A stretch of DNA of 64,000 bases, taken from the NCBI RefSeq assembly GCF_017873675.1, contig NZ_JAGGKK010000018.1, forward strand, positions 18,203 through 82,202. The letters are read 5' to 3'. Each line of letters begins with the position of its first letter. Within the stretch, counting starts at the first letter, position 1. The DNA is from Virgibacillus litoralis. GTDB taxonomy: Bacteria; Bacillota; Bacilli; Bacillales; Amphibacillaceae. The translations under genes were made by a program, and so were the position numbers. Positions 1-8,684 of the stretch are shown here, piece after piece. Under the pieces are notes generated by a model. The model did no database searches. It was not told where the DNA came from and saw only the letters and a list, made by a program, of their open reading frames with translations.

Positions 1-297
1 GTTGGGATTTCAGAAGGAGTTACATCCACTATGTTTGCTATAGCATGTGTCTTCAGTATTATTATTATGTTCGATGCCTCGGGAGTCCGCAGGCAAGCAG
101 GAGAACAAGCGATTGTTTTAAATCAACTTGTCAAGGACTTTCAATACTTTATGGACGGGGCAAAGGACTGGAGTAAAAAGGAAGATTATGAAAAGCGCAA
201 GGAGTTAAAAGAGCTGCTGGGACATCAGCCAATCGAAGTGTTTTTCGGTGGCCTATCAGGAATCGCAATTGCATTTTTAATTTATCAATTATATTAA
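1..297 (+). CDS. yuiD: YuiD, divergent PAP2 family membrane protein (5' end outside window)
   Basis: The reading frame is already open at base 1, so only the last 98 residues are visible. They match the C-terminal half of the YuiD/divergent PAP2 (acid phosphatase-like) family, usually about 158 residues. The family signature FDASGVRRQAGEQA lies at visible residues 24-37, and the GHQPIEVFFGG segment precedes a last hydrophobic helix. The exact substrate of this family is not established. The internal ATG at base 31 is not the start, because family-like sequence continues upstream of it. A hairpin terminator follows at 405-440. Confidence 0.85.
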   Translation, partial: VGISEGVTSTMFAIACVFSIIIMFDASGVRRQAGEQAIVLNQLVKDFQYFMDGAKDWSKKEDYEKRKELKELLGHQPIEVFFGGLSGIAIAFLIYQLY

Positions 298-404
298 GGC
301 TGTGTTTTTAAATTCGGTTGCGGAAACATACTCACTGTCACCATTTATATCAACTAATTCCTAAGATTCAGTGCTTAAACCTATTTTAAAACACCCCATA
401 TTAG

Positions 405-440
405 AGCATTGGATTGTCTAGCAATTTAATGCTTTTTTTA
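405..440 (+). terminator. Rho-independent terminator of yuiD
   Basis: An 11-bp stem (405-415 with 423-433, including two G-U pairs) and a 7-nt loop are followed directly by a run of seven T-rich bases. It sits 108 bp after the yuiD stop, on the same strand. Confidence 0.75.
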
Positions 441-468
441 TTGTCTAACAGTACCAAATAAAAAAGCA

Positions 469-515
469 GTTCAATTAAAGATACAAAATGCATTTTTGTA
501 CACTTTTAACTGAAC
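469..515 (-). terminator. Rho-independent terminator of yuiC
   Basis: The outer arms 469-480 and 503-515 are complementary, with an inner palindrome around TGCA. Read on the minus strand the hairpin is followed by GCTTTTTTATTT. It lies 30 bp past the yuiC stop and faces the yuiD terminator. Confidence 0.7.
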
Positions 516-545
516 CACTTTATAAGAAGGAAATCTCAATTTAAT

Positions 546-1244
546 TTAACTTTTAGTTATTTGATTCCTAAATACTTGTAACGCTTCATTTTCATTTAAT
601 TTGTTCAACTCTTTTTCCGTTAGCTTACCATCACCACGTTCAATGATGTATACCTCGACTTGCTTTTTACCCCACTCTGAATATACATCTTCCACTGTTT
701 CATAATATAGATCAATTTTGTTTCCGTTAATGGCTCCACCTTTATCTGCAACAACACCATATCCATAGCCTGGGATAAACATTACAGTACCAATCGGATA
801 AACGCTTAAATCAGCAGCAATAGTAGAGTATAAGTCTCGTTTAACGGTTACTCCAGAATACGTTACTCCGTATTGCGGATGATCAGGTGTCTTACCTGTC
901 GATTCTACACCAGCAGTATAACCAGTTGCTACAACAGTACTACTAGGAAACTTTTTTTCAATGAATTCCTCACTATATTCTTTCAGGGTTTTTGGACCTT
1001 CTACTTGCTCGCTTGAAATATATCTTTTTTGCTGTTTAGCAACATTTAGGTTCTTGTCTTTTAATGCAGTCTGTCTATTTTTGGCTGTACCGTTTTTATC
1101 TTTATAAGTTACTTCAGTTCCATCTGCAACCCACGCATGTACGTCTGTAATTGTGATATTTGAAATAGACGATAATGTTACAAAAAACGCTCCCAGGAAT
1201 AAAAGAAACATACTAGTTCTGCGAAAAATTTTAGTTTTAGTCAC
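546..1244 (-). CDS. yuiC: YuiC, 3D-domain (double-psi beta-barrel) cell-wall protein
   Basis: A secreted or membrane-anchored protein of 232 residues. An N-terminal hydrophobic segment (about residues 12-30) is followed by a linker and a C-terminal 3D domain (about 100-225). Three Asp residues are visible at about 145, 167 and 178, in AADLS, VVADKGG and NKIDLYY. Proteins of this family resemble the MltA fold, and B. subtilis YuiC is known as a stationary-phase muralytic enzyme, so peptidoglycan cleavage is likely. The GTG at 1244 is chosen because AAAGG lies 8 nt upstream; an in-frame GTG at 1253 would overlap that site. It is transcribed alone and has its own terminator. Confidence 0.85.
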   Translation of the reverse strand: MTKTKIFRRTSMFLLFLGAFFVTLSSISNITITDVHAWVADGTEVTYKDKNGTAKNRQTALKDKNLNVAKQQKRYISSEQVEGPKTLKEYSEEFIEKKFPSSTVVATGYTAGVESTGKTPDHPQYGVTYSGVTVKRDLYSTIAADLSVYPIGTVMFIPGYGYGVVADKGGAINGNKIDLYYETVEDVYSEWGKKQVEVYIIERGDGKLTEKELNKLNENEALQVFRNQITKS

Positions 1245-1282
1245 TGATAACACCTTTCTGGTAGCATGCTAATTTAATATAA

Positions 1283-1315
1283 CAGTTTTAGGCACGAGAT
1301 ACCCTAAGAAAACTG
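1283..1315. other. Hairpin in the yuiC leader
   Basis: CAGTTTTAGG (1283-1292) pairs with the segment ending AAAACTG at 1315, giving an interrupted inverted repeat 39 bp upstream of the yuiC start. No long T-run follows and no known riboswitch class is recognisable. Its role is unknown. Confidence 0.35.
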
Positions 1316-1510
1316 CATCCTTAAATAGCTACCTATCTGGACAGTGTTACCAAAAAACAAATTATTATACACACAAGCCCTTGAAAAGTAATGAATTCTA
1401 TTAAATATTCTAAAAAGTGAAAAGCATTTATAGTAGAGCTCCCATATAGTATATTATGTGTGATAAAATAAATTGTAAGACTATTAGCTAAATGAAAAGG
1501 AGCATCATAT

Positions 1511-2461
1511 TTGGAAGCTTACCACAAACTCACATTGGCAAAAGATACGATTAACCATATAATCTTAGGGCAAGAAGAAGCTATAGATTTACTGTTTACA
1601 GCACTCTTAAGTAATGGACATGTCATACTCGAAAGTGTCCCAGGCTCGGGTAAAACCAAATTAGCAAAAGCATTCGCTAAAATCTTTGACGGCGTATTCA
1701 ACCGTATTCAGTTCACACCTGACGTACTACCTAGTGATGTAACGGGGATCAGATTCTTCAATCCAAAAACACAGGAGTTTGAATTGTTAACCGGTCCTGT
1801 AAAAACAAACATTTTATTGGCTGACGAAATTAACCGAGCCACACCGAGAACACAATCAAGCTTGCTTGAAGTCATGGAGGAGCACCAAACGACTATCGAT
1901 GGTACTACAATAGAAATCCCTTTACCTTTTTTTGTTATTGCTACTCAAAATCCTATTGAATCCAATCATGGAACATTCCCATTGCCTGAAGCACAACTTG
2001 ATCGGTTTTCTATGAAAGTCACTATGGATTATCCAACCTTTGAACAAGAAAAGGAAATTTTATCAAATCAACGCCTAAGTGACCCAATAGAAGAAGTCAC
2101 ACCCATTCTGACAATAGATGAAGTAATTTTATTACAGCAAGAAGTACGTCATGTCAATATTTCAAATGTTGTACTGGATTACTTATTGAAGCTTGTCCAT
2201 AAAACCAGGGAGCATAAGGATATTGAACTTGGTGTCAGTTCACGAGCTGCATTAGCATTAATGCGGGCAGGTCAAGCTCGCGCATTTATAGACGGTCGTG
2301 ATTTTGCCACCCCCAAGGATATCAAATCTATTGCAAGATATGTTTTCGAACATCGTATTATTTTATCCATGGAAGGTGCCATACGTAATGAGAAAACAGA
2401 GGTCGTACGAGAATTAATTCAGTCTGTTGAGGTACCTGTTGAAGTGAGGGCATTAAAGTAA
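1511..2461 (+). CDS. MoxR-family AAA+ ATPase
   Basis: A 316-residue MoxR-type AAA+ ATPase, a chaperone-like ATPase family that usually acts with a neighbouring DUF58 protein. The Walker A motif GSGKT is at 45-49, Walker B ADEIN at 104-108, and the sensor-1 region ATQNP at about 144-148, followed by the FPLPEAQLDRF motif typical of MoxR. The start is a TTG supported by AAAAGGAG 8 nt upstream. The stop overlaps the next start by one base (TAATG), so translation of the two is coupled. It is the first of three genes, MoxR/DUF58/DUF4129. The client of this system is not known. Confidence 0.9.
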   Translation: MEAYHKLTLAKDTINHIILGQEEAIDLLFTALLSNGHVILESVPGSGKTKLAKAFAKIFDGVFNRIQFTPDVLPSDVTGIRFFNPKTQEFELLTGPVKTNILLADEINRATPRTQSSLLEVMEEHQTTIDGTTIEIPLPFFVIATQNPIESNHGTFPLPEAQLDRFSMKVTMDYPTFEQEKEILSNQRLSDPIEEVTPILTIDEVILLQQEVRHVNISNVVLDYLLKLVHKTREHKDIELGVSSRAALALMRAGQARAFIDGRDFATPKDIKSIARYVFEHRIILSMEGAIRNEKTEVVRELIQSVEVPVEVRALK

Positions 2462-3648
2462 TGCAATGGAAAATAGAAAAAATAACAGATAACGAGATTT
2501 ACCACCAACTAACATTAACATTCCTCGTTCTGCTGACAATCGTCAGCTTATACCTTGATAGATCTCTCGTATTTTTATTAGTTGGTATAATAGGAATTTA
2601 TCATCTTTGTTTGCATTTATATAATCGTCGGATAGGGAGAAATCTAATACTGAAAATTCCCAAGCAATTCAAGAAGGCATTTCCCGATGAAACGTTAATC
2701 CTAACAATCAAGATAAAAAATAAATCACTGCTTCCTTATTTAAATGGGTATATATCCTTTAAAATAAAGGATCATGTCTTAAATGAGGAGTATTTGCAAT
2801 CAACCTGGAGGGGCTTAAATTATTACCAAATTCCTGTTTCACTCCCAGGAAAAAGTGAATTATCTTTAACAATTCCATTTAAGACTGTGAAACGCGGTGT
2901 TGGCCGTATTAAAGACTTCAATTTTACATTTTCTCACCTGCTAAGCTTTGAACAATTGATGCTATATCCTATAGAAAAGAAATTTAACGAACTGATTGTT
3001 TTCCCTAAATTACAAGCAGTAGATAAGATGCGAGAAATTCAAAACCAAAATCCTGGTACGAGTGTAACAGTTCATTCCCCGTATGAAGACGTACTGCAGC
3101 CTATAGGAACAAGAGATTATGTATCTTCTGATCCCTTTCAGCGAATTCATTGGAAAGCAAGTGCCAAGACACAAAAACTGCAAACAAAAATATACGAACG
3201 AAACCGTTACATAGCCTGGACTATTATAGTTAACATTTCCGATAGAAGTTCGTTGGGTAATTTATACACAAGTCCAAAACTGGAAAAAATTTTATCTGAA
3301 GCAGCGTACATAACACGTAATATTATAAAAGATGGCCATGAAGTAGAGGTTTATTTGAATAGTGATAGTCTTGTTCATTTACCTGAAAATAACGATATCA
3401 CACACTTAAAGAAAATATTGGAACAGTTGACTCGAGTTGATGAGGGAAGTTTGATAATTCCGGTAGAGAATATTTTGTATCGGCTGTACCAGTCCCAAAC
3501 TAAATCGCGGATGATAATAGTTATTGGAGAAAGTGATGAATCGAATAACCACTATATAAATAAGCTGATCAGCCAAGGTAATCACCTATTCCAAATTAAT
3601 GATTCTCATATTATTCCAGTCACAAAAGGAAATGATATGTATGGATAA
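2461..3648 (+). CDS. DUF58 domain protein, membrane-anchored partner of MoxR ATPase
   Basis: A protein of 395 residues with two hydrophobic segments near the N-terminus (about 18-55), then a beta-rich region and a DUF58 module. The family hallmark is visible at about 224-236 (DPFQRIHWKASAK). DUF58 proteins contain a von Willebrand-like fold and occur beside MoxR ATPases; a scaffold or adaptor role is inferred. The ATG overlaps the MoxR stop by one base, and the 3' end overlaps the next gene by 8 bp, so the three genes form one unit. Confidence 0.88.
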   Translation: MQWKIEKITDNEIYHQLTLTFLVLLTIVSLYLDRSLVFLLVGIIGIYHLCLHLYNRRIGRNLILKIPKQFKKAFPDETLILTIKIKNKSLLPYLNGYISFKIKDHVLNEEYLQSTWRGLNYYQIPVSLPGKSELSLTIPFKTVKRGVGRIKDFNFTFSHLLSFEQLMLYPIEKKFNELIVFPKLQAVDKMREIQNQNPGTSVTVHSPYEDVLQPIGTRDYVSSDPFQRIHWKASAKTQKLQTKIYERNRYIAWTIIVNISDRSSLGNLYTSPKLEKILSEAAYITRNIIKDGHEVEVYLNSDSLVHLPENNDITHLKKILEQLTRVDEGSLIIPVENILYRLYQSQTKSRMIIVIGESDESNNHYINKLISQGNHLFQINDSHIIPVTKGNDMYG

Positions 3649-4855
3649 TAGCAATCGTATAGTTAAGTTCATACAATTATTTTCGGAATCAATTATGTTT
3701 TACTTTATTCTCATTCCTATTTTCATTTTTACCCAAAACCCCTATCCATTGTGGAGTTACCTGCTTATTACAGGGCTAACGTTAATCCTATTTGATATTT
3801 GCCTGCGAATAATAAAAAACTATGCAGTATATGTACCTGTTATAGCAATAGCTTTTTCGTTCATGTATTATATTTTTAATTATCCAATTCTTGCAATAGC
3901 ACTTTGGCTTGGATTTATTACTTGGCGATATGCTCATACTGAAAGGAATGGTCCATCCGAAAATCAGTTCACAATCCTAACTTTAACTATTGTTATGTTT
4001 TTTCTTGAAATCATGTTTATTAATCATCCCAACCTTATATGGTTTGGTATTTTACAATTCATTATTATTCTTTGCGGGTATTGGCTGAAGCTGATGAACA
4101 ATATGGAATCACATGGTAAACTAAAGACAACTTTAACGTTTAGCACCTTCGGAATACTCCTTTTAGCAGGAGGTATATTTACTTATGGCATTTATCCTTG
4201 GGTCAAAGGGGTTATCCGTTTTATTTTGTCAGGTGTTGGTATCCTGTTCCAATACATCGTGTTTGGTATCGTTAATATTGCCGACTTCTTAGGTCTTGAC
4301 TTTGGAGTTTTGCTCAATCTTGTAGATGAAAAAACCTTTAATCAAGCGACAAGCAGCTTCAAAGAAAATATGGATGAAATGGATGGAATGGCTAACATTG
4401 ACAGTTCCTACGATGGCGGGATAGATTTTATAAATTGGTGGACCATTTTAATTGCTCTAGCCTTACTTATTGTTATCGCAATTTTTCTTTCCAGGAAAAA
4501 AGTTATTCAGGAAAGTTTCCCTGATGGAAAGAAGAGCAGCATCTCAATCGTTACTCCGCTCAGGTCCTCTTCGGATAGTAACAATGGCTTACGGAAGTAC
4601 TTCTCACCTTGGAAAACAGTAGATCCTTTAAGGAGAAAAGTACTTAAACTTGAACAGAAAGCTTATACAAATGGATTGGGAAGACAATCTTCAGAAACAA
4701 TCGAGGAATGGTTTTCCCGTCTTGATATAAATCCTTCTTATCTTGATTTATATCAAAAGATCAGATATGGCGATAAGAATCTAACTCTTAAAGAAAAAGA
4801 GAGATTAATTCATCTGCTGGATGAATTAATGACCAAGATAAAAAATAAGCGTTAA
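3641..4855 (+). CDS. Multi-pass membrane protein with C-terminal DUF4129-like region
   Basis: The third gene of the MoxR/DUF58 operon, 404 residues from the chosen ATG. The N-terminal half has several membrane segments, including around residues 15-130 and 160-225. A further helix near 265-285 precedes a charged cytoplasmic tail whose last ~80 residues (LEQKAYTNGLGRQSSETIEEW and onward) look like DUF4129. In comparable operons this position is often a transglutaminase-DUF4129 protein; no transglutaminase Cys-His-Asp domain is visible here. The ATG at 3641 is preferred because AAAAGGA lies about 10 nt upstream, while the ATGs at 3599 and 3632 lack usable spacing. Confidence 0.75.
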   Translation: MDNSNRIVKFIQLFSESIMFYFILIPIFIFTQNPYPLWSYLLITGLTLILFDICLRIIKNYAVYVPVIAIAFSFMYYIFNYPILAIALWLGFITWRYAHTERNGPSENQFTILTLTIVMFFLEIMFINHPNLIWFGILQFIIILCGYWLKLMNNMESHGKLKTTLTFSTFGILLLAGGIFTYGIYPWVKGVIRFILSGVGILFQYIVFGIVNIADFLGLDFGVLLNLVDEKTFNQATSSFKENMDEMDGMANIDSSYDGGIDFINWWTILIALALLIVIAIFLSRKKVIQESFPDGKKSSISIVTPLRSSSDSNNGLRKYFSPWKTVDPLRRKVLKLEQKAYTNGLGRQSSETIEEWFSRLDINPSYLDLYQKIRYGDKNLTLKEKERLIHLLDELMTKIKNKR

Positions 4856-4878
4856 CCCTCGAAAAAAGGTTAACGCTT
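4847..4878 (-). terminator. Terminator between convergent genes (yuiB side)
   Basis: A perfect 11-bp stem AAGCGTTAACC/GGTTAACGCTT with a 10-nt A-rich loop. On the minus strand it is followed by TATTTTTTAT, so it terminates yuiB. The left arm contains the stop codon of the plus-strand gene. Confidence 0.75.
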
Positions 4879-4890
4879 ATCTGCTGTACA

Positions 4891-5202
4891 TTAAAACATT
4901 TGATAGCCACTCTTACGCAAAAATCGAATTACAATTCCTGATACGATTGTCCCCAGAAAACCAGCTCCCAGAATACTAATATCAGCAGCTGTTATATCCA
5001 TTAATTTAGAAAATGCTATTGAAAAAGAGCCACCTGGATCTTTAAAGTATTCAAGTGATGACATATCATCAACTATCATCAAAACAATAACCGGATAGAT
5101 AAATGCCATTAACCAAGTTCTTCTTAATAACATATTTAAAATAAAGGCCAGTCCAAAAAATATCACAAAGAACAATAATATAGAAACTACAAACTGTATC
5201 AC
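4891..5202 (-). CDS. yuiB: YuiB family membrane protein
   Basis: A small membrane protein of 103 residues with three hydrophobic segments. It matches the remembered B. subtilis YuiB (about 105 residues), including FGLAFILNMLLR near the N-terminus and the C-terminal RKSGYQMF. Function is unknown. The GTG at 5202 is preferred over the ATG at 5229 because AAGGGAG lies 8 nt upstream of it, and because the resulting length and N-terminus fit the family. In B. subtilis it neighbours the NADH dehydrogenase gene, as here. Confidence 0.82.
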   Translation of the reverse strand: MIQFVVSILLFFVIFFGLAFILNMLLRRTWLMAFIYPVIVLMIVDDMSSLEYFKDPGGSFSIAFSKLMDITAADISILGAGFLGTIVSGIVIRFLRKSGYQMF

Positions 5203-5290
5203 CGTTGCATCTCCCTTCACACATTGCATACAAAAACCATTTTATAACAAAAATGATTAAAAGCAAAGACATCACTATAGCCTTTGCTTA

Positions 5291-5360
5291 GCAGTAAATA
5301 GTATAAATACTTTCCTGCTGAATAAATGCAACTATGGCCTTCGATTAAGCCAAGTTTACC
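5291..5360 (-). repeat. Dispersed hairpin repeat family 1, copy F (reverse orientation)
   Basis: Read on the minus strand it gives AAACTTGG, a short variable part, TAGTTGCA, then a hairpin around GAAAGTATTTATACT ending TTTACTGC. This is a degenerate copy of the element seen at 14221, 23477, 26566, 26645 and 32279. It lies between yumB and yuiB. Confidence 0.65.
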
Positions 5361-5375
5361 AGATATTCTTATAAT

Positions 5376-6596
5376 CTAGTAAAATATATTAAATTTTCCT
5401 TTTCTTAATAATAATCCTGGCCCTCCCAATTTTAAGAGATAGCGGTTATCAATAACTTTTTTCATAACGGTAGCACTCCAGCCGAATATTTTACGCTGGT
5501 TTAGCACAACCCCAATCGCATCCGTATGACCAAGTGAAGCAACTGTCCCAAGAATTTTTGGCTCAAACGTTTCTAGTTCATCGTTTCCTTGAACTAAGGC
5601 CTTAACATTATGTGCTACAACTCCAGATTCCTGAATTGCTATTTGTGCTGTTGGAGGATATGGTCTTCCAGTTTCTTCGTTCATGATTAGTGCACAATCA
5701 CCAATAACAAATACATCATCATAGCCTGGTGCACGCATATCCTGACGAACTTCTACTTTTCCTCGATTTGTCTGAAATCCTGAAGCTTCAACAATCGAAT
5801 TAGCACGGACTCCTGCAGCCCAAACTGTAGTCTGGGTCGGGATTTCTTCCAGTTTATCATCCTTCTGGTAAACAATACTGTCTGGCTTACATTCCTTTAA
5901 CATTGCACCAGTTATAAACTCAATACCACGTGACTCCAAGGAGTTCATAGCATATTCTACAAGCTGTGGATCAAACCCTGGTAATACAGATGGTGATCCC
6001 TCTAGGTTAATGACACGTACAAGTGCTTTGTCTATATCGTATTCATTACAAAGCTCTGGAATCCGATTTGCTAATTCTCCAACAAATTCAATCCCTGTAA
6101 ATCCCCCACCTCCAACAACAATGTTGAGACGACCTTGATTCTTTTCTTTTTCATTATGATACATTGCGAAATTATACTCAATATGTTCTTTTATTAGTCG
6201 AGCACTGTTTATGTTTCCAATCGTAAATGCATGTTCTTCTAGTCCTGGAATTCCAAAAGTTGCTGCTTCAAAACCGAGACCAAGCACAAGAATATCATAA
6301 TCTAACACATTATTTTCCAATTTTACTTTTTTTTCATCAGGCTTAATCGAAACAACTGTATCTTCTATAAAATTAACTTTATTCATATTAACAACATCTT
6401 TAACCGGAATTCGTGTACGATCATGATGCAAAGTTCCAGCTGCGTTTTCATGCAACCAAGTTGATTGGTAATGATAGTCATTTTTATTTACAAGCGTAAT
6501 AGTAGCTTCATTAATATTTAGTGACTTCTGTAACTTTACAGTAGTCATCATTCCCCCATAACCTGCACCTAATATTACGATATTTGGTCTGTTCAT
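5376..6596 (-). CDS. yumB: Type II NADH dehydrogenase (NDH-2, YumB-like)
   Basis: A single-polypeptide NADH:quinone oxidoreductase that feeds electrons from NADH to menaquinone at the inner face of the membrane without pumping protons. There are 406 residues, the family length. The FAD-binding motif VILGAGYGG is at 7-15, the second nucleotide-binding motif VGGGGFTG at 161-168, and a late VFVIGDCA motif binds flavin. The ATG at 6596 is chosen over an upstream in-frame ATG at 6776 because GGAAGTGAT precedes it and the GxGxxG motif then starts at the usual distance. A Rex-like palindrome lies in its leader at 6634-6651. Confidence 0.92.
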   Translation of the reverse strand: MNRPNIVILGAGYGGMMTTVKLQKSLNINEATITLVNKNDYHYQSTWLHENAAGTLHHDRTRIPVKDVVNMNKVNFIEDTVVSIKPDEKKVKLENNVLDYDILVLGLGFEAATFGIPGLEEHAFTIGNINSARLIKEHIEYNFAMYHNEKEKNQGRLNIVVGGGGFTGIEFVGELANRIPELCNEYDIDKALVRVINLEGSPSVLPGFDPQLVEYAMNSLESRGIEFITGAMLKECKPDSIVYQKDDKLEEIPTQTTVWAAGVRANSIVEASGFQTNRGKVEVRQDMRAPGYDDVFVIGDCALIMNEETGRPYPPTAQIAIQESGVVAHNVKALVQGNDELETFEPKILGTVASLGHTDAIGVVLNQRKIFGWSATVMKKVIDNRYLLKLGGPGLLLRKGKFNIFY

Positions 6597-6633
6597 CTCT
6601 CTGATCACTTCCATTTGTATTATTTCGATACGT

Positions 6634-6651
6634 ATGTGACATTTTTCACGC
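6634..6651. promoter_or_regulatory. Candidate Rex operator upstream of yumB
   Basis: GTGACATTTTTCAC has the GTGA-N6-TCAC spacing of the Rex (NADH/NAD+ sensor) box. It lies about 40 bp upstream of the yumB start. Rex control of NADH dehydrogenase genes is known in B. subtilis. The outer bases match the consensus only in part. Confidence 0.45.
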
Positions 6652-6927
6652 AAAAAGACATTAGAAAAACCTGGCTTGTGGCCAAGTACTGAAATGTTTA
6701 TTTCATTTATATAACGTTTGTTACACAATTGTAATATATTAATATCTATTGAATATATTAGACGTTCTTTCGACAATTTTCAACCTTTATTTTTTTATTT
6801 ATAAAAGTTGTATTTTTCAAACTATGTTAAAGTATCCGTGCTTTTGTGCATCAATACACATATAATAATTGTTTATGATAATATAGGAATGGTACACATA
6901 CACGAAAAAGAAAAATGGGGGATTTCC

Positions 6928-7911
6928 ATGTCAGATAAAGTATATGACGTAACAATTATCGGCGCTGGACCTACTGGCTTATTCACTGCCTTTTATGGTG
7001 GAATGAGACAAGCTAGTGTTAAGATAATTGAAAGCTTACCACATACTGGCGGGCAATTAACTGCCCTGTATCCAGAGAAATATATATATGATGTTGCAGG
7101 TTTTCCGAAGATCCGTGCACAAGACCTGGTAGATAATCTTGAGGAACAGGCAAATATGTTTGATCCAACGATAGTTCTTGAACAGTCAATAGATAAAATT
7201 GAGCGTCTGGAAGATAATACATTCAAGCTGATATCTGATAAAGAAGTCCATTATACTAAAACAATTATTATCACAGCAGGCAATGGTGCATTCCAGCCAC
7301 GTCGTCTAAATGTTGGAGATTGTGATCAATTTGAAGGCGTCAATTTGCACTACCATGTAAAAGATATGAATCAATATAAAGATCAGAACGTCATGCTCCT
7401 GGGTGGTGGCGACTCTGCTGTCGATTGGGCATTAATGCTTGAACCAATAGCTAAAAAAGTAAGTCTGGTGCACCGCCGTGACAAATTCAGAGCACACGAA
7501 CATAGTGTAGAAAAATTAATTAATTCAAATGTTGATATTTTGACACCATTTGTTCCAACTGCTATTACAGGTACTGAAAAAATTGACAAAGTTACGTTGG
7601 AAGAAGTAAAAGGTGAAAAAACAGTAGATGTTGAAGTCGACTCCGTTCTATGTAACTATGGATTTGTATCAACACTTGGTCCAATTAAAGATTGGGGATT
7701 GGAAATAGAGAAGAACAGTATCGTTGTCAATTCAAAAATGGAAACCAATATTCCAGGGATATATGGTGCAGGAGATATTACAACTTATCCAGGTAAAGTA
7801 AAACTAATAGCCACCGGATTCGGTGAAGGTCCAACAGCCATAAACAATGCAAAACAATATATCGATCCGAAAGCACGAATTCAGCCAAAGCACTCAACAA
7901 GTATGTTTTAA
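6928..7911 (+). CDS. yumC: Ferredoxin/flavodoxin-NADP+ reductase, thioredoxin-reductase-like (YumC)
   Basis: An FAD enzyme that passes electrons from NADPH to ferredoxin or flavodoxin; 327 residues. FAD motif IGAGPTG is at 11-17 and the NADPH motif GGGDSA at 159-164. There is no redox CxxC, which separates it from thioredoxin reductase. A late IYGAGDITT motif contacts flavin. The ATG at 6928 follows GGGGGA; a much longer upstream extension lacks family sequence. It is divergent from yumB, as in B. subtilis. A strong terminator follows. Confidence 0.92.
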   Translation: MSDKVYDVTIIGAGPTGLFTAFYGGMRQASVKIIESLPHTGGQLTALYPEKYIYDVAGFPKIRAQDLVDNLEEQANMFDPTIVLEQSIDKIERLEDNTFKLISDKEVHYTKTIIITAGNGAFQPRRLNVGDCDQFEGVNLHYHVKDMNQYKDQNVMLLGGGDSAVDWALMLEPIAKKVSLVHRRDKFRAHEHSVEKLINSNVDILTPFVPTAITGTEKIDKVTLEEVKGEKTVDVEVDSVLCNYGFVSTLGPIKDWGLEIEKNSIVVNSKMETNIPGIYGAGDITTYPGKVKLIATGFGEGPTAINNAKQYIDPKARIQPKHSTSMF

Positions 7912-7918
7912 AAAATAG

Positions 7919-7957
7919 GCCTAAACACTTTTTGGTAAGTGTTTAGGCTTATTATTT
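7919..7957 (+). terminator. Terminator of yumC
   Basis: An 11-bp perfect stem GCCTAAACACT/AGTGTTTAGGC with an 8-nt loop, followed by TTATTATTTTC. Confidence 0.85.
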
Positions 7958-7964
7958 TCGTCTG

Positions 7965-8105
7965 ATTCAGTCTTCCATGCTTATTATTCAGTCTTTGACA
8001 AATCATTTTAGGAGTAATTCAGTTTTCAATTACCTTTTATCAGTATTCATTCCGGTTTAATCAGTCTTTATCATTTTTATTCAGTTTTCAGTGCTTTTTC
8101 AGCTC
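7965..8105. repeat. Degenerate tandem array, ~21-bp period, core TTCAGT
   Basis: The core CAGT recurs at 7968, 7989, 8020, 8041, 8062 and 8082, mostly as ATTCAGTYTT, with a weaker CAGC at 8100. Steps are 21, 31, 21, 21, 20 and 18 bp. No open frame of interest crosses it. It fills most of the gene-free gap between yumC and yutM. Confidence 0.6.
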
Positions 8106-8148
8106 AACTCCGATCCCAGCACATAATCACTATTACACACTGTACGTC

Positions 8149-8184
8149 GGAGCTGGACGCGACAGATTCGGAGGTCCAATTTAT
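8149..8184 (-). repeat. Dispersed palindrome (family 3), partial copy
   Basis: The reverse strand reads TTGGACCTCCGAATCTG, then CGCGTCCAGCTCC. This matches the element at 38823-38881 and the one at 57707-57760. The ends TGGAC and GTCCA are inverted repeats. Confidence 0.6.
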
Positions 8185-8200
8185 AATTTCCTATACAACA

Positions 8201-8240
8201 AAAAAAGCCAAAGCGCCTTATTTCCTGCGCTTTGGCTTTT
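8201..8240 (-). terminator. Terminator of yutM
   Basis: A 14-bp perfect stem AAAAGCCAAAGCGC/GCGCTTTGGCTTTT. On the minus strand the T-run TTTTTTTGTTG follows. It lies directly after the yutM stop. Confidence 0.85.
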
Positions 8241-8243
8241 ATA

Positions 8244-8600
8244 CTAGCACTTCTCTGGTGAACCTTCCCGTTCTTTTGCTTTAAATGAAGATCCACAGCC
8301 ACATGATACCATTGCGTTCGGATTATCGATGCTAAATCCGCCGCCCATCATGTTTTGCTTAAAATCTATCGTAGTTCCTTCTATAATAGGTATATCCTGC
8401 TTATAAATGACAACAGGAATGCCATTAATATCGTCAACCATATCCAGTTCCTCATTAACTTCATAATCAAAGCCTATTGAGTATGATAGCCCACTGCATC
8501 CGCCACCTTTAATTCCAAATCGTAAACGGACACCCTCTTCTTCTTCCTTCATCATTTCTTTCACTTGAATTGCTGCTTGTTCTGTGACCGTAATAACCAT
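8244..8600 (-). CDS. yutM: A-type iron-sulfur cluster carrier (HesB/IscA/SufA family, YutM)
   Basis: A 118-residue Fe-S carrier of the HesB/IscA family. The three cluster-ligand cysteines are present: Cys35 in GGGCSG, and Cys100 and Cys102 in SCGCGSSF. It is expected to receive clusters from the SUF scaffold (sufCDSUB is encoded in this window) and hand them to apo-enzymes. The ATG follows GGAGGG by 7-8 nt. It is transcribed alone, with its own terminator; the next gene upstream is dapF. Confidence 0.92.
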   Translation of the reverse strand: MVITVTEQAAIQVKEMMKEEEEGVRLRFGIKGGGCSGLSYSIGFDYEVNEELDMVDDINGIPVVIYKQDIPIIEGTTIDFKQNMMGGGFSIDNPNAMVSCGCGSSFKAKEREGSPEKC

Positions 8601-8684
8601 CTTAATTCCCTCCTCATTAATTCAGACGGATTAATACAATATGTTACCTACCAGTATACAAACTACAAGGAAACTATTCAAATA

